From: Zymoseptoria tritici IPO323
Lineage: Eukaryota > Ascomycota > Dothideomycetes > Mycosphaerellales > Mycosphaerellaceae
Assembly: GCF_000219625.1 (NCBI RefSeq)
Contig: NC_018214.1
Coordinates: 372,001-436,000 of the forward strand
Reading direction: 5' to 3'
DNA: 64,000 bases
The notes beneath the pieces were generated by a model. That model had not been told where the DNA came from and did no database searches. It saw nothing but the letters and a program-made list of their open reading frames with translations. Made by a program: the position numbers and the translations under genes. The stretch's first letter is position 1. The number at the start of each line of letters is the position of its first letter. Positions 42,810 through 53,537 of the stretch are shown here, piece by piece.

Positions 42810-43729
42810 TGTCAGCAGCTGAGGATGAAGGATGCAATGTCGCTACAGCTCTCCTCTCGCAGCATATGTGTCTTCTCTTGAATACTGCTGCCTGTCCGGA
42901 GAACGAGAGGGATCGCGCTATGATGTCTGCACTCACAGCCATAATTCTGACGCCTGATGTTTATCCAATGTTTGGGTCGCCTGGTATTGTTCCTTCCGGA
43001 TGCGTCGACTGTATTGCTTCTTCCGTATGATGCAGCCTGAAAGCCAATGCTCTGTTGGAGGGGATGTCGGAGTATATGACGAAGAGGGGCTGGAGGAGTT
43101 GAAGGTCGACGTTGGAGTGAAACGATATAGGAGCGGCTATCCAACGTTCTTTCAACCTCCCTGTCGCGCTTGCTTGGTCCCTGGATTCCAAAGGCTAACT
43201 CGCTTGGCGCCGTGTGGCGCTCCACGCTTCGCCTGCCAGAAGAAGCTTACCTTATCCGCCGAATGTCTATTTTCGACGCTGATGAGGTGTCGTGTCGAAG
43301 GACGAGTGGCACTGCCTTACGAGATACGTCTGTCCGCTGATCAAGCATCAACCAATCCTTCCTCATTGAAGAGCATCAATTAACAAGCAGATGCCTCCCT
43401 CGAAAGAGCCTGGACAACACTTCCACCGCCACGACTGTCCGGCATCCCATGCTCCAAAGCCGTCCGGAATCACAACCCGCCGGGACTTCAGGATTTGCCT
43501 CCGCGAACACGGAGCTCACACATTTCTCTCGCCGCAGTGAGCTGACCGCGTTTCATCCAAGCTGAGCTGAGCTGGACGCGACAGGTACACAGCCCCCAAT
43601 CTACGTGTGTCGAATCGTGTGATCGTCGCCAAAGAGTGCACTCGGCTGCATGTAGGTCCGTTGCAAGAATACCTTTCTCTGCAGTCTACATCCTACACAT
43701 GATACATCCTACCTATCTGGATACCTACT
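42810..43729. other. Promoter of the syntaxin gene and 3' flank of the next gene
   Basis: This is a 920-bp spacer. The segment 42810-43000 is the probable 5' leader of the syntaxin gene. I see no supported coding sequence. Confidence 0.45.
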
Positions 43730-44728
43730 TCATTCGTTCTCCGCTACGAAGTCTTCAAAGTCTTCCAACTCAACTTCAATCAGCGGTACACTCGGCTTAC
43801 CAGTTTCCTCCTCCTTCTCGTCTTCTACTCCACTTTGTCCACCACCTTCCTCCAACACCTCCTCAACAACCTCCTCCTCCACCCTCTTCCCACTCACAAA
43901 TCCCAAACCCCTCATCCTCTCCCTCACCTCCCTCGCATGCACTCTCCCCTCCTCCCTCTCCCTCCCTTCCCACCCTGCCACCTCCTCCACCCCCGGCAAC
44001 CCTTCCAGTCTCCCCTCGAACTCCCCCACAACACCCCTCAACCCCTCCCTCATACCCATCAATACCCCATACCCCCTCACCACCTCCTCCCTGCTCACAT
44101 CCAACACCCTCAACACCTCCCCCACAGCCCCTCCTCCTCCGCGAGCAAGCGCGGCCGCGTAGTCGGCATGACACCACCCACTACTCCCCGCCACTTGCGT
44201 CGCAGACACCGGATTGCCCGAGAGGAGGGATGCGAAGAAGAAACATGCTGCGGAGAGTTTGTTCGCGGAGAGAAGCGGGTTCCAGTGAGATGGTTGGATG
44301 GTGTAGTCGAGGATGTTGAGGGTCAAGGTCGTTGTGGACGGGGTGGTGGGGAGGGCGCCGTGCGTGAGGAAGGGGAGGGAGGCGGGGGTGGAGGACCAGG
44401 TGTTTGGGTGGTAGAGACGGTCGACACGGGGTGTCGGGGCGGGTGTTGGGTGCGAGGTGGGTGTTGGCGATGGTTGGCGGCTTGTAGGTGTGGGCGGGCT
44501 GACTTGTGCTTTCGATGTGGATGTGGTCGTGGCTGCGCTGCTCTTCTGCTTCGACTTGCTCGTCTTTCCACTCGGCTTGGTGACTCGCGATACCGCTCTC
44601 TTCGTTTCTTTGGGTGCAGCTCGCTTCGTTATCGTTGGTGTTGGGGTAGGTGTAGCGCTTCGGGAACTCGCTTGGGATAAGCTGATTCTCTGGCTGCGTC
44701 GTAGAGTTGGGACTTGTAATTCGGACAT
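43730..44728 (-). CDS. Unknown protein with Ser/Pro/Thr-rich N-terminus and helical C-terminus
   Basis: The single exon encodes 332 aa from ATG 44728 (MSELQVPTLRRSQRISLSQA). An earlier in-frame ATG at 44869 would add 47 residues; I prefer the inner start because the extension looks like leader sequence. Residues 1-110 are basic and rich in Ser, Pro and Thr, like a disordered nuclear tail. Residues 115-210 form a globular-looking part (HPNTWSSTPASLPFLTHGAL, NPLLSANKLSAACFFFASLL, then SGNPVSATQVAG), whose spacing is vaguely reminiscent of a cyclin/TFIIB-type helical repeat. The remainder is Glu/Gly/Arg-rich and ends acidic (EVELEDFEDFVAENE). The extremely Glu/Gly-rich composition of the last 130 residues reflects a purine-rich coding strand. 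No family is assigned. Confidence 0.6.
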   Translation of the reverse strand: MSELQVPTLRRSQRISLSQASSRSATPTPTPTITKRAAPKETKRAVSRVTKPSGKTSKSKQKSSAATTTSTSKAQVSPPTPTSRQPSPTPTSHPTPAPTPRVDRLYHPNTWSSTPASLPFLTHGALPTTPSTTTLTLNILDYTIQPSHWNPLLSANKLSAACFFFASLLSGNPVSATQVAGSSGWCHADYAAALARGGGGAVGEVLRVLDVSREEVVRGYGVLMGMREGLRGVVGEFEGRLEGLPGVEEVAGWEGREREEGRVHAREVRERMRGLGFVSGKRVEEEVVEEVLEEGGGQSGVEDEKEEETGKPSVPLIEVELEDFEDFVAENE

Positions 44729-45164
44729 TGCGTGAGGTGCTGAACGGGTCAAATGGACAGGCTGTAGTGCTGGCGTGGGTCTCGTTGATCGACTCAGGTC
44801 ATCAGTGTGATTCGAAGTTCGAGGCTGCATTCCTTTGTTGAAATGCCGAATGCGTATGGAATGTGGCATTGTTTCCTTTGTGCATGGCTATCAATTCAGG
44901 ACGCATAGACGAACCACCACAACTACATCACGATTCAAGGGACGACGACATTTGCTGAGACACATGTGAATTCTCGTCTTGGCTCAAGCCATGCTACATT
45001 GATCGCAATCCATCTTGTGGCTGCATGAAGCACAACGATCGCCTGCTTCAGACGAAAGAAGCTAACTTGTATCTGCAAAGTACTTTTTTCCTCCTTCTCC
45101 CACATCTTCATTCATCCATCACCACCAGATCATCATCGTCAATACGGAAATGTCAACGAAACAT
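44729..45164. other. Spacer between the unknown gene and RPS2
   Basis: Promoter of the 44728 gene and 3' flank of RPS2, both on the minus strand. Nothing coding is supported apart from the possible 47-codon N-terminal extension up to 44869. Confidence 0.45.
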
Positions 45165-46083
45165 CTAGTAGCGCTTGCCCTCGCGGAGAACGTCAGAGTA
45201 CTCCTCGAGCGGGCTGCGGATGAGCTTGGTCTCCTTCCACAAGTTGGGAGTGAGGAAGCCGTAGGTGTTGGTGATGGCGACAAAGGTGGCCTTGAGGGTG
45301 TTCTCGAGGGTCTTGGTCGAACCGGCCGAGGCGGTGTAGATGTCGCTGACACCGGCCAACTGGAGCAGACGCTTGACAGCTGGGGAGGCGACGAGACCGG
45401 TACCACGGGGCGCTGGGATGAGCTGGGAGTGTGTTAGAGTGTGATTGCAGAACAACGAGGGACTTCAACCACTTACACGAACGGTGACGGAACCGCACTT
45501 TCCAGACTCCTTGACGGGGATGGAGTGAGGGTCACCGAGGTTGGTGCCCCAGTATCCGCGACGAATTGGCACAACGCTGAGCTTGGCGATGATGATCGCA
45601 GCGCGGATGGCGGTAGCGACTTCCTTGCTGGTCTTGATGCCCAAACCGATGTGACCAGCGCTGTCTCCAATAACGACGATAGCCTTAAAGCGAGTGCGCT
45701 GACCGGCACGGGTCTGCTTCTGAACGGGCTTGATCTGAGAGGAGGTCAATATTGCCCATGAGGAAGCTCAATATATGGGTATGCCGCACCTTCATGACCT
45801 CGTCCTTGAGTCCTGGGAGGAAGAAGTCCACAATCTGGTACTCCTTGATGGGGAGAGAGTGGAGGTAGATCTCTTCCATGCTCTTGATCTTGCCGGCCTT
45901 GACGAGACGGCCGAGCTTGGTGACGGGAGCCCACTCCTTCTCGTCGCTCTTCGCTCCACGGCCACGTCCACGTCCGCGACCACGTCCTCCACGGCCACGG
46001 TCACCACCGCCACGGTCTCCGCGAGATCCGAATCCACCACCACGGGCGCCTCCGGCACCAGCTGCTCCACCTCGATCGGCCAT
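45165..46083 (-). CDS. RPS2: 40S ribosomal protein uS5 (S2)
   Basis: Small-subunit protein at the mRNA entry and decoding side. Exons 46083-45790, 45734-45477 and 45422-45165 (introns 55 and 54 bp) encode 269 aa, close to the yeast protein. The N-terminus is Gly/Arg-rich (RGG/RGR repeats, residues 13-43), a typical methylated arginine tail. The uS5 core follows: [67 protein letters not shown] [31 protein letters not shown] and [14 protein letters not shown]. Both introns lie between codons (after MK and after VR). The first donor, GTGCGG, is not canonical; the second is GTAAGT. It is divergent from SPC7 over 240 bp. Confidence 0.96.
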
Positions 46084-46323
46084 GTTTGCTGTGATTTGTG
46101 AGGGGTGAGGAGGTGATTTGAGAGTTGTCGTGTCGGATTCACAGCTGAATTTCTCGAATGCGAATATTCGAAGTGGGATGGATTTGTGGCGGGTTGGTCC
46201 GTTGAGAGCTAAACCGCTTTCGGCTGGCGTGTTTACTGTTCCTGCCGTTTTGTTGTGATTCCCCGCGCAGCAGAGCAACGAACATCATTCTTTTTGTCGC
46301 AACAATTGCAGACTCACTCACAG
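46084..46323. promoter_or_regulatory. Bidirectional promoter RPS2/SPC7
   Basis: A 240-bp spacer between divergent start codons of a ribosomal protein gene and a kinetochore gene. No strong TATA box is visible, as is common for such short housekeeping promoters. Confidence 0.55.
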
Positions 46324-49300
46324 ATGTCGGAAATGGTCGACAACAAGGAGAATATCGCGCCGGCGACTTCGAGCGATCCGCTTCAGCGAAAAGGATCATC
46401 CATGTCACCCGCCACAAAGAAAGGAGGGCGTCGAGGCAGAAGCAAGAGTATCGGACCTGGCTCACTGGACGAACCGGAAGCACCCAAACAACGCGATACA
46501 AAGGACAGACGCAAGTCGGCATTCATACCGTTGACTGCGACGAAGTCGATTCTGTCGAAGGATGAAGCGGCGGGAAAGGCGGCGCGTCGCAAGTCGATGA
46601 TGAACAGGCGCGTGTCATTTGCGCCGGAGGCTACTTTGCATACTTGGGACATCATCGAGCAAGCACAAGACCAGACGACGTCAACAGACTCGGCGGACAG
46701 TACTCGGCGAGGGTCCGCGTTCGGACGTTCTTCTGCCTCGCCTGGAATGAGCTCGGATGTGGACGACGGTGGACTATTCACAACCTCGGCGCAGGACCAG
46801 GAAGATGCCGAGCTGCTCTCATCTCCAGTCGCACAAGATCGCGGATCAAAGAAGTCTGGTCGCCGAAGCTCTGGCATTCCCCCTATGAACTTCAACAATC
46901 CGGACGATTTCTCCTCGAGCGGCGTGAGTGGAAGTGAAGAGTCGGGAAGCGAGGATGGCGAAGAGGAGGATGACATCCTATCGGGAGATGAGACTGGTAC
47001 AGCCATGAGCCTGGATGTGGACGAGGTCACCATGCAGTCCGGAAGTGACGCAAGCACATCCTCGAGCGCGAGACTGGAACTGGCTTTGCAACAAGCTGCG
47101 AAGACGGCAGGCACAAGAGGTATTGAATACGATGAGTATGGCGACATGTCCATGGAGATTGCGGCCGAAGAGATCACGAACGCATTCAAACCTTGGGTAC
47201 AGTCGAATATCATGGAGCCTATCGGATCCGCTTCTCTGGATCAGGAAAATGTCAACCCTTTTTCGCCCGCGTTCAAAGCTGATATAGCATCTCGGCCATC
47301 GACGATCGTAGAGGAGGAGGAAGAGGACGACATGAGCATGGATGTCACACGTGCAATTGGCGGAATCCTCAGAGCACCACAGCCAGCTCCCGCCAGTTCA
47401 CCTGGCAGTGATGCGACCATGGATTTTACTCAAGCTGTTGGCAGGATCACCAGCCAGAAGAGACGACGCTCGACAACCGAGACTGGCTCACCAGGTGCCA
47501 CGATCAGTAATGCTCAGTCGAAGCGAAGGCGATCATCCGTTGCACGCTCATCCATGGGAGACGATACGATGGATCTGACAATGGCAGTGGGCGGCATCAA
47601 GAGCTCCAGCTCGCCAACAAAGCCGGAGCGTAGAAGAAGCTTGCGAAGTCGACGCTCTTCTGGTGTGGCGTCCGAAGCTGACGATGCAACAATGGAGTTC
47701 ACTCGAGCTGTTGGTGGTATCAGGGCTGCCGAGATCGCTGAAGACGACAGTCTTGTCGGTAACGAGGAGCTTTCCATGGAGTTGACGACAGTGCTTGGTG
47801 GGATCAAGAATGCACAGCAGCCGGTGGCCAGCGATTCGCGACCGACCACTCCGCGGACCTCCCAAGTTGACGCTCAAGTCGCTGCGAACACTACTCCCAA
47901 AAGCCAAGAGCGATTTAGGGATGCGCCGGACCTCGCAGCCACGAAGCTGCTGACGCCTCTCCTGCAGAAGCAGACGGCGAATTCGAGCGGCGATCAAGCA
48001 TTCCTCAGCAAGCCTAAGTTGGCCAGGACGCCCAATGCTGGATTGACTGCCGAGTCCACTGCTTCGCCTGTTCGCAGCGAAGCACCAGCAGAGGCAACGC
48101 CAGTTGCAAGGACTCCAACCCCGAAGTCATCGCCTATCAAGGACTTGACTTACCCCGATCTTCCAATTGTTGGTCCAGGCTCTGCTCGAGCAAGAACGCC
48201 GTCTCAAAGTCCAACCAGGCAACAAGTCCAGAGGACTCCAACTAGTGGGCTTCGTCTTCAACAAGATGCAGCTCAGCAAAGCAACGAGCCATCTCCCACC
48301 GTGGCGAAGAAGCAGCGAAGCTCGCCGGTCAAGTCCGCCGCAACGACGCCGGAGAAGCGCAGGAGCGCAGAGGACTCGCAGAATCTGACCAACACCATCA
48401 AGCTCATGTCGACACCCAGGAAAGAGACTCTTAAGACCGTGACGCCGAGAAAGCACACTCCTGCGAAACAGCTCTCTCCTGTCAAAGCCATGACTCCCCG
48501 CGCAAGACCGACTCCCAAAGGTCGCCAGACTGCTTCCGGCCCTACAGAATTCGCGTCTCCAGCGAAGCGCCTCTTCGAGGATCTGGATAAGATTCGCGCT
48601 GGAGGTCAGCCAATGGAGAAGATTGGCCTGCAGGACTTCCTGAATCAAGCGAACATCCGGTTCATGGATCTCACCACGACCAAACGTCGAATGACGACTG
48701 CTCCAACTCCCTCCAAAGCGAGGCGGGCGAGCAACTCGCAAGGCGTATCCGACAACGAGCAAGCCACCCTCGAAAACGCTGTTGTCGCAGCAGCTTGCAC
48801 CACTCCCGAGCTTGAACTTTACCAGCATGCGTGTCATGAGCTCAAGCGATACACCAAGGAGGGTAAACAGATGATTGCAGAGCTGGAAGCCTCCACATTG
48901 CGGGAGCAGCCACCTTTGATTCAGGCCTACGTGCATGCCACGCCAGAACGTAAGATCGCGCTCGATGTGCAGATGCGTGACATGAAGACTTTCGCCCGCC
49001 TGCAAAGCAAAGAGCTGTGGTATGAGTGGCGAAGCCAGCTGTTGGATGAACTCATGGTGGGTTTGCAGAACATTGGCGAGGGCCTCATTAAGGATGACGA
49101 AATCTTGGGTCAGTCTGAGCAGATTGTGGACCAAGTTTTGCCGGCTCTGGTGGAGCAGCACGAGGCTTTGCAGGAAGAGGCGGACCGTCTCGAGGCGGAC
49201 GTCAACGCTGTGACTGATGAAGAGAAGGAAGAGTTGCAGGTGGCTCGAGGACGTCTCACCGACGTGGACGCTGACATCGCTGAGAAGAAGCTGTTGCTCG

Positions 49301-50165
49301 AGACACTACAGGATCAAGTGCAAGAGCAGGATGAGCTCGCAGAGAAGCTGCAGAGGAGCAATGCAGAGTTCACTGCAGCGACACATGAGGCCAATCGAGT
49401 TCGGGAAGCGTGCCGTGGTGTGTCTCTGAACGAGATCACAGAGTTGAAGGGTAAGCATTGTGATCTCAAAGCTTCGACACACTTACTGACTATATCCCAG
49501 CATCCGTCAAAGACCTCGAAGAATCCTTCGGATGGTCCATCATCTCAGCCTCTTCCTCACCAGCGACAGTGACGATGACCTACAAGTCCGATCTCGAGCT
49601 CCACTTCCACCCACAAGCCTTCGCGCAAGAGCACGAGCTATCTAACGCGCCCATACGCCTGACTTACATCGCCGACTCACAGCCGTACAAGAAGAAGTCG
49701 CTGACCACCACTCTCCGCTTTTTCCTACAACTCTTGCAAGCGACCCTTCAAGGTCTTCCGCAGTGCACGACCAAGATCGCCGACCTCCTCAGTCTCGTCA
49801 GCAACGGCTGGGATACGGCTCTTTCCCTCGCCGAGACCGAGCGTGGGCTGAACCTTGAAGCGCTGACTGAGACTCGCATCCTCGGCGACGAGCGTCTCGC
49901 CATCGAGGCGAACATTCTGCTCTCTCGCGTGCGCACGAAAGTCCGGGCGACATTTGAAGTTTCTGCGACGGTCGGTGCGGATCTGCAGGTGAGGACCGGT
50001 GTGCAGCCGAAAGTCACAGTTGTCTACGGCGAGCAGTACAACGAGAAGAACATGGCGGAATTCATTCGTGGTGCAGTGGGAACGGGGTTTGAGGGTTGGG
50101 ACGTTGCGGTCAGGGGAATGAGGGAGAAACTCGTTGCGAGAGGACCTAAAGGCGCGAGGAAGTGA
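46324..50165 (+). CDS. SPC7: Kinetochore scaffold Spc7 (KNL1/Spc105 family)
   Basis: Outer-kinetochore KMN scaffold that docks PP1 and, when its MELT motifs are phosphorylated by Mps1, the Bub3-Bub1 checkpoint complex. Exons 46324-49450 and 49501-50165 (intron 50 bp) encode 1263 aa. It starts MSEMVDNKENIAP. The PP1-docking RVSF is at residues 96-99. A series of MELT-like repeats follows: MEIA (277), MDVT (339), MDFT (366), MDLT (416), MEFT (457) and MELT (485), each followed by an A(I/V)GGI-type tail. Residues 500-750 are Ser/Thr-Pro-rich. The Spc7 domain begins near 755 (GLQDFLNQANIRFMDLTTTK), followed by a long coiled coil and a C-terminal RWD-like region from about 1060 (WSIISASSSPATVTMTYKSD). 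Intron removal restores ITELKASVKDLEESF. Confidence 0.95.
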
Positions 50166-53100
50166 TGTTGATAGTGATCCATCAATTCAAGGCTGGCATT
50201 TGCATGAACGGACGATGTGATGATGATGATGGCATGCGTCTTGGCTACCCATGGCTGGTAAGATTGTGGAAGGAAGATCCCACTGGCTGCGGAGGCTCGC
50301 GGCTGGTGAGATCCTGAAGGGTGCGCGCTTTGTGCTTTTTCCCGGGTGTGTGCGCATCGGTCGAGTTGATCACCGTGCATGCCCTTGCTGGAGGATGGAG
50401 CGTTTACCAGGAAGTGGTCCAGTCTTGAGCCTGCAGGTTGACAGGATGCTGGAGCTAGCATAGAGCTTGAGGCTTGAGCGGTTGAGCCTGCAAGACGCTC
50501 GAGCCCGCCTGCAAAGCACTGGAGCTTGCACAGCACTCGGCCCTGCGAAACCCTCCGGCCTGCAGGACTCTCAAGGCTGCAAAACTTTCAAGGCTGCAGA
50601 ACTCGCGAGGCTGCAGAACTTTCGAGGATACAAAACACTCAAGCCCTGAGGGCCTGCAGGGATGGTCACCGCTCGGATGCTATCCCCGCTGTTCCACTGT
50701 GCCGGCGGTGCCAACAATAGCATGCGTGTTATACGTTCGGAGTACCCTCCGATTGAAAAGTCGACCACAAATCATGCGCCTGGTGCAAGACTCCGAAAGT
50801 CCGTTGCGGCTTAATGAAAAGTCGCAGCATCCGGTCAGCAAATCTTGATCTTGACAAGCGTTTCGACAAGCGGAAAATCCGAGGCCAGGGCAGCTGTGCA
50901 AGCGCTGACGCCTTTCGCTTTAGCAAGCATGACACAGCCTTCCACTCTCACGTACGTCTGATTTGCGACGATCTACCGAATGTTCTTCGATCGTTCCATT
51001 ACCAGGGCAAGGTATGGGCCGGGCTGGGCCCTGGACTGCGACTGGGTCTGCCTTGTTGTGATGACCTGACAAGCGCATTGCAGCTTTGCACCATGAGCAC
51101 GGGAAAGGCTTAGATAGATTCAAGCAATGGACTCCTTGTCTGGATGCTTCGGAATCGTCGATCGAGAGGTGGACGTTTCGTATGCCAATAAAACAAGCAG
51201 AGTCGAAGTGCTTCCGAAACGTGCCAAGCTTTGATGGTTGCTTTTGACTTTCAGAATCGTCCGCATGGCGTTATACTTTCGACTCGGTCATGAGTATAAG
51301 GTACGCGAGGAGGATCCCAAACATACGAACAGTTGGAGAAATGATCTCTCGTCGAATATTCGCAAGGCGATGCGTTATCATACAGCCTCATTTGACAATG
51401 TCATCGTGCCTGTACCTGTTCACGATAGTTGGGTGCCAGCATCGGGCCGCGGTCAGCCCGTGACGAACTGACGAAAGGCTCCAGCTCCAGGTGTCATCAC
51501 GTCTCTCTGGAGCTCGGCTGTTAACTTTGTGCCTTGAAGCCTTGTTCGTGTCTGAGCTTGCCCTACCTACATGTAGCTGTCCGTTTGATTCGACTGATCC
51601 CGCCCGTAGTCATCATGGCTTGCGCCATTATCTCTTTCTCCGGCACGGACCATATTAGGGTTCGCTCGAAATTTAAGATCCGGACCTGTGGACAGGATTC
51701 ATGTCAGACTTGTCAGCCCGAAGATGAGCATTTGGGCTTCTTTTCGGATGTAGCGACAGAGTTGACTGGAAACCGGGTTGCAATGCAGGAACAGACGAGA
51801 TCCGACTCGAATGCTCACGTCACTAAGGTAGAGTAAGATTGGGTCTGTCGTCGGCTTTGTGATCGGTCTGCGGAGAGGGTACAAGGGACGAAGTCGAGCG
51901 CACATTCTTCGATCGTTCGACGGGACCAGCTAAGCTAGTAAGGGTATATTTGGGGTAACCGGCCTTGTGATCCATGTCGTGAGTCTCGTAACGTATCTGG
52001 ACCGACAGCTAGCTTGGGGCGGTCGGATCAAGTGCAGAGCCATTCCTGGGAAACAACGGCAATGGCAGGCTTCTTGTGATGGTAATGACGACCAGCCGAA
52101 GTCGCACGTCATCTCGTATGCTTTGCAACGCACTGCATTGCCATGGTGACAAACGTGTCGAATAGTTTCGTGGCGGCTGCTGGCACCGAGATCAGTTCGG
52201 CTACTACACCGCGGATGTCCCGGTCAGACGCAATGTCAACAAACCTAGATGACTGCAATGCACAGCCCCGTGCGGACTGTACAGAGGTTGACCGTGGACA
52301 CACGAATGAGGACGCCCTTGTTCCCCGCCAACTTTGACAGTGCTTACCGCGGTTCCTTGTCAAGGTCCAGGCGTCCCTTGAACTCGGCAGATCAGAGCTC
52401 CAGCGCTAGAATTTCTAACCACACGATTGTTGTTCTAGTGCTGATCTTCGACGCTCGAAGGGGTTGAATCCCCGTCGAGAGCTGGACTGTTGGTGTGTGC
52501 ACCCCTGTGCTATCACACGCTGAAATGAAGGCTTGACTCGGATTTCGGGTACACAGGGCATGATCGTATGCACTGGCTGATGTTTTGCAGCGATGATCGC
52601 TCGATAAAGTCGATGCACGCCGTCAATGTCATCGCGAAGGCAGATCGATGGACGAACGCAAATTGACGAGATGTTGTTGGCGTCGACGGCGGCAGCATCC
52701 GCGATGACAAAGACGGCAGCTCCTCGCTGCAACGTCCCTGCAGCAGGATTCACACGCTCAGTATTTCGCCATAGTAAAGTTTCTCGACCTCCTTGTACAT
52801 CGATGATCCCACTTCCCACAGAAAACGTCTACTGCGCCACGAGCTGCTCAACGTCAAGGCTATATCACAGAGAGGCCCGCGTGAGAAAGAGGAATGCCAA
52901 GCTTGGCCTCGGTTTTGCATGTGACGAGAGAAGTGAATGATCTTTAAGCATCGATCCTGTCTGCTCGCGCGACCCGTTTCCAAGTTGACTCGCGAGTTCA
53001 AGAAGACTTCCTCACCTTTTCCGCACACATGCAGTTGGAGAAATGCTGGTCAGCTGGACGGTGCGCCGCAAGCCTTGACTCGCTGCTATATTGCCCAGAT

Positions 53101-53537
53101 GACTAACCGACATGGGAGCATGTCCGTGACTCTGGTATCACGCCCCATCTGTGCTTTCTCTCGCCTGCGATTAGCGACTAACCCGGCAGCTTAACAGGCC
53201 TCAAGAGGACAGGCCTCGCGGATGTCAGCACCGCTTTGACATTTCCCTCTTGAAAAGAGACCTCCCGCATCGCGCCATGATGCAACCTGCCTGGTCCTTA
53301 CGGTGTTCTCCAGCCGCGTATGTTGATGCTGGTCGCTCCAGTTAGCTTTTGCCTAAACATATCGCATGCGTCGAGGTCGCTGTCTCTCTCAACATCCTAT
53401 CAGTAATCTTTCCATTTACTTGGAACGCCAGCGTCGATCAGACACTGCCTTGCTGGCACACCGCATATCCATTTTGACTGCATTGGATCTTCTTGGTACA
53501 ATTGAGCAACTCAATCCTTCGACTGTACTACCTCGCA
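50166..53537. other. 3.4-kb gene-poor stretch with minisatellite
   Basis: No gene is supported. It contains a degenerate 17-bp minisatellite (50483-50648). Short frames occur on both strands; one minus-strand frame (52415-52819) reads moderately protein-like but has no recognisable motif. Base composition is ordinary, so I see no sign of strong RIP. Confidence 0.4.
50483..50648. repeat. Degenerate 17-bp minisatellite, about nine copies
   Basis: Units such as AGGCTGCAAAACTTTCA, AGGCTGCAGAACTCGCG, AGGCTGCAGAACTTTCG and AGGATACAAAACACTCA follow directly on one another in the right half; the left half has more diverged units of 16-21 bp (AGCCTGCAAGACGCTCG and similar). Because 17 is not a multiple of three, it is unlikely to encode a repeat protein. 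Confidence 0.8.

Noticed and set aside
48127..49161. 344-aa minus-strand frame opposite SPC7
   Set aside because: Antisense shadow; the plus-strand protein is clearly Spc7.
52415..52819. 134-aa minus-strand frame with protein-like stretch
   Set aside because: No motif, no splice context and no neighbouring coding exons; kept only as a note in the gap description.
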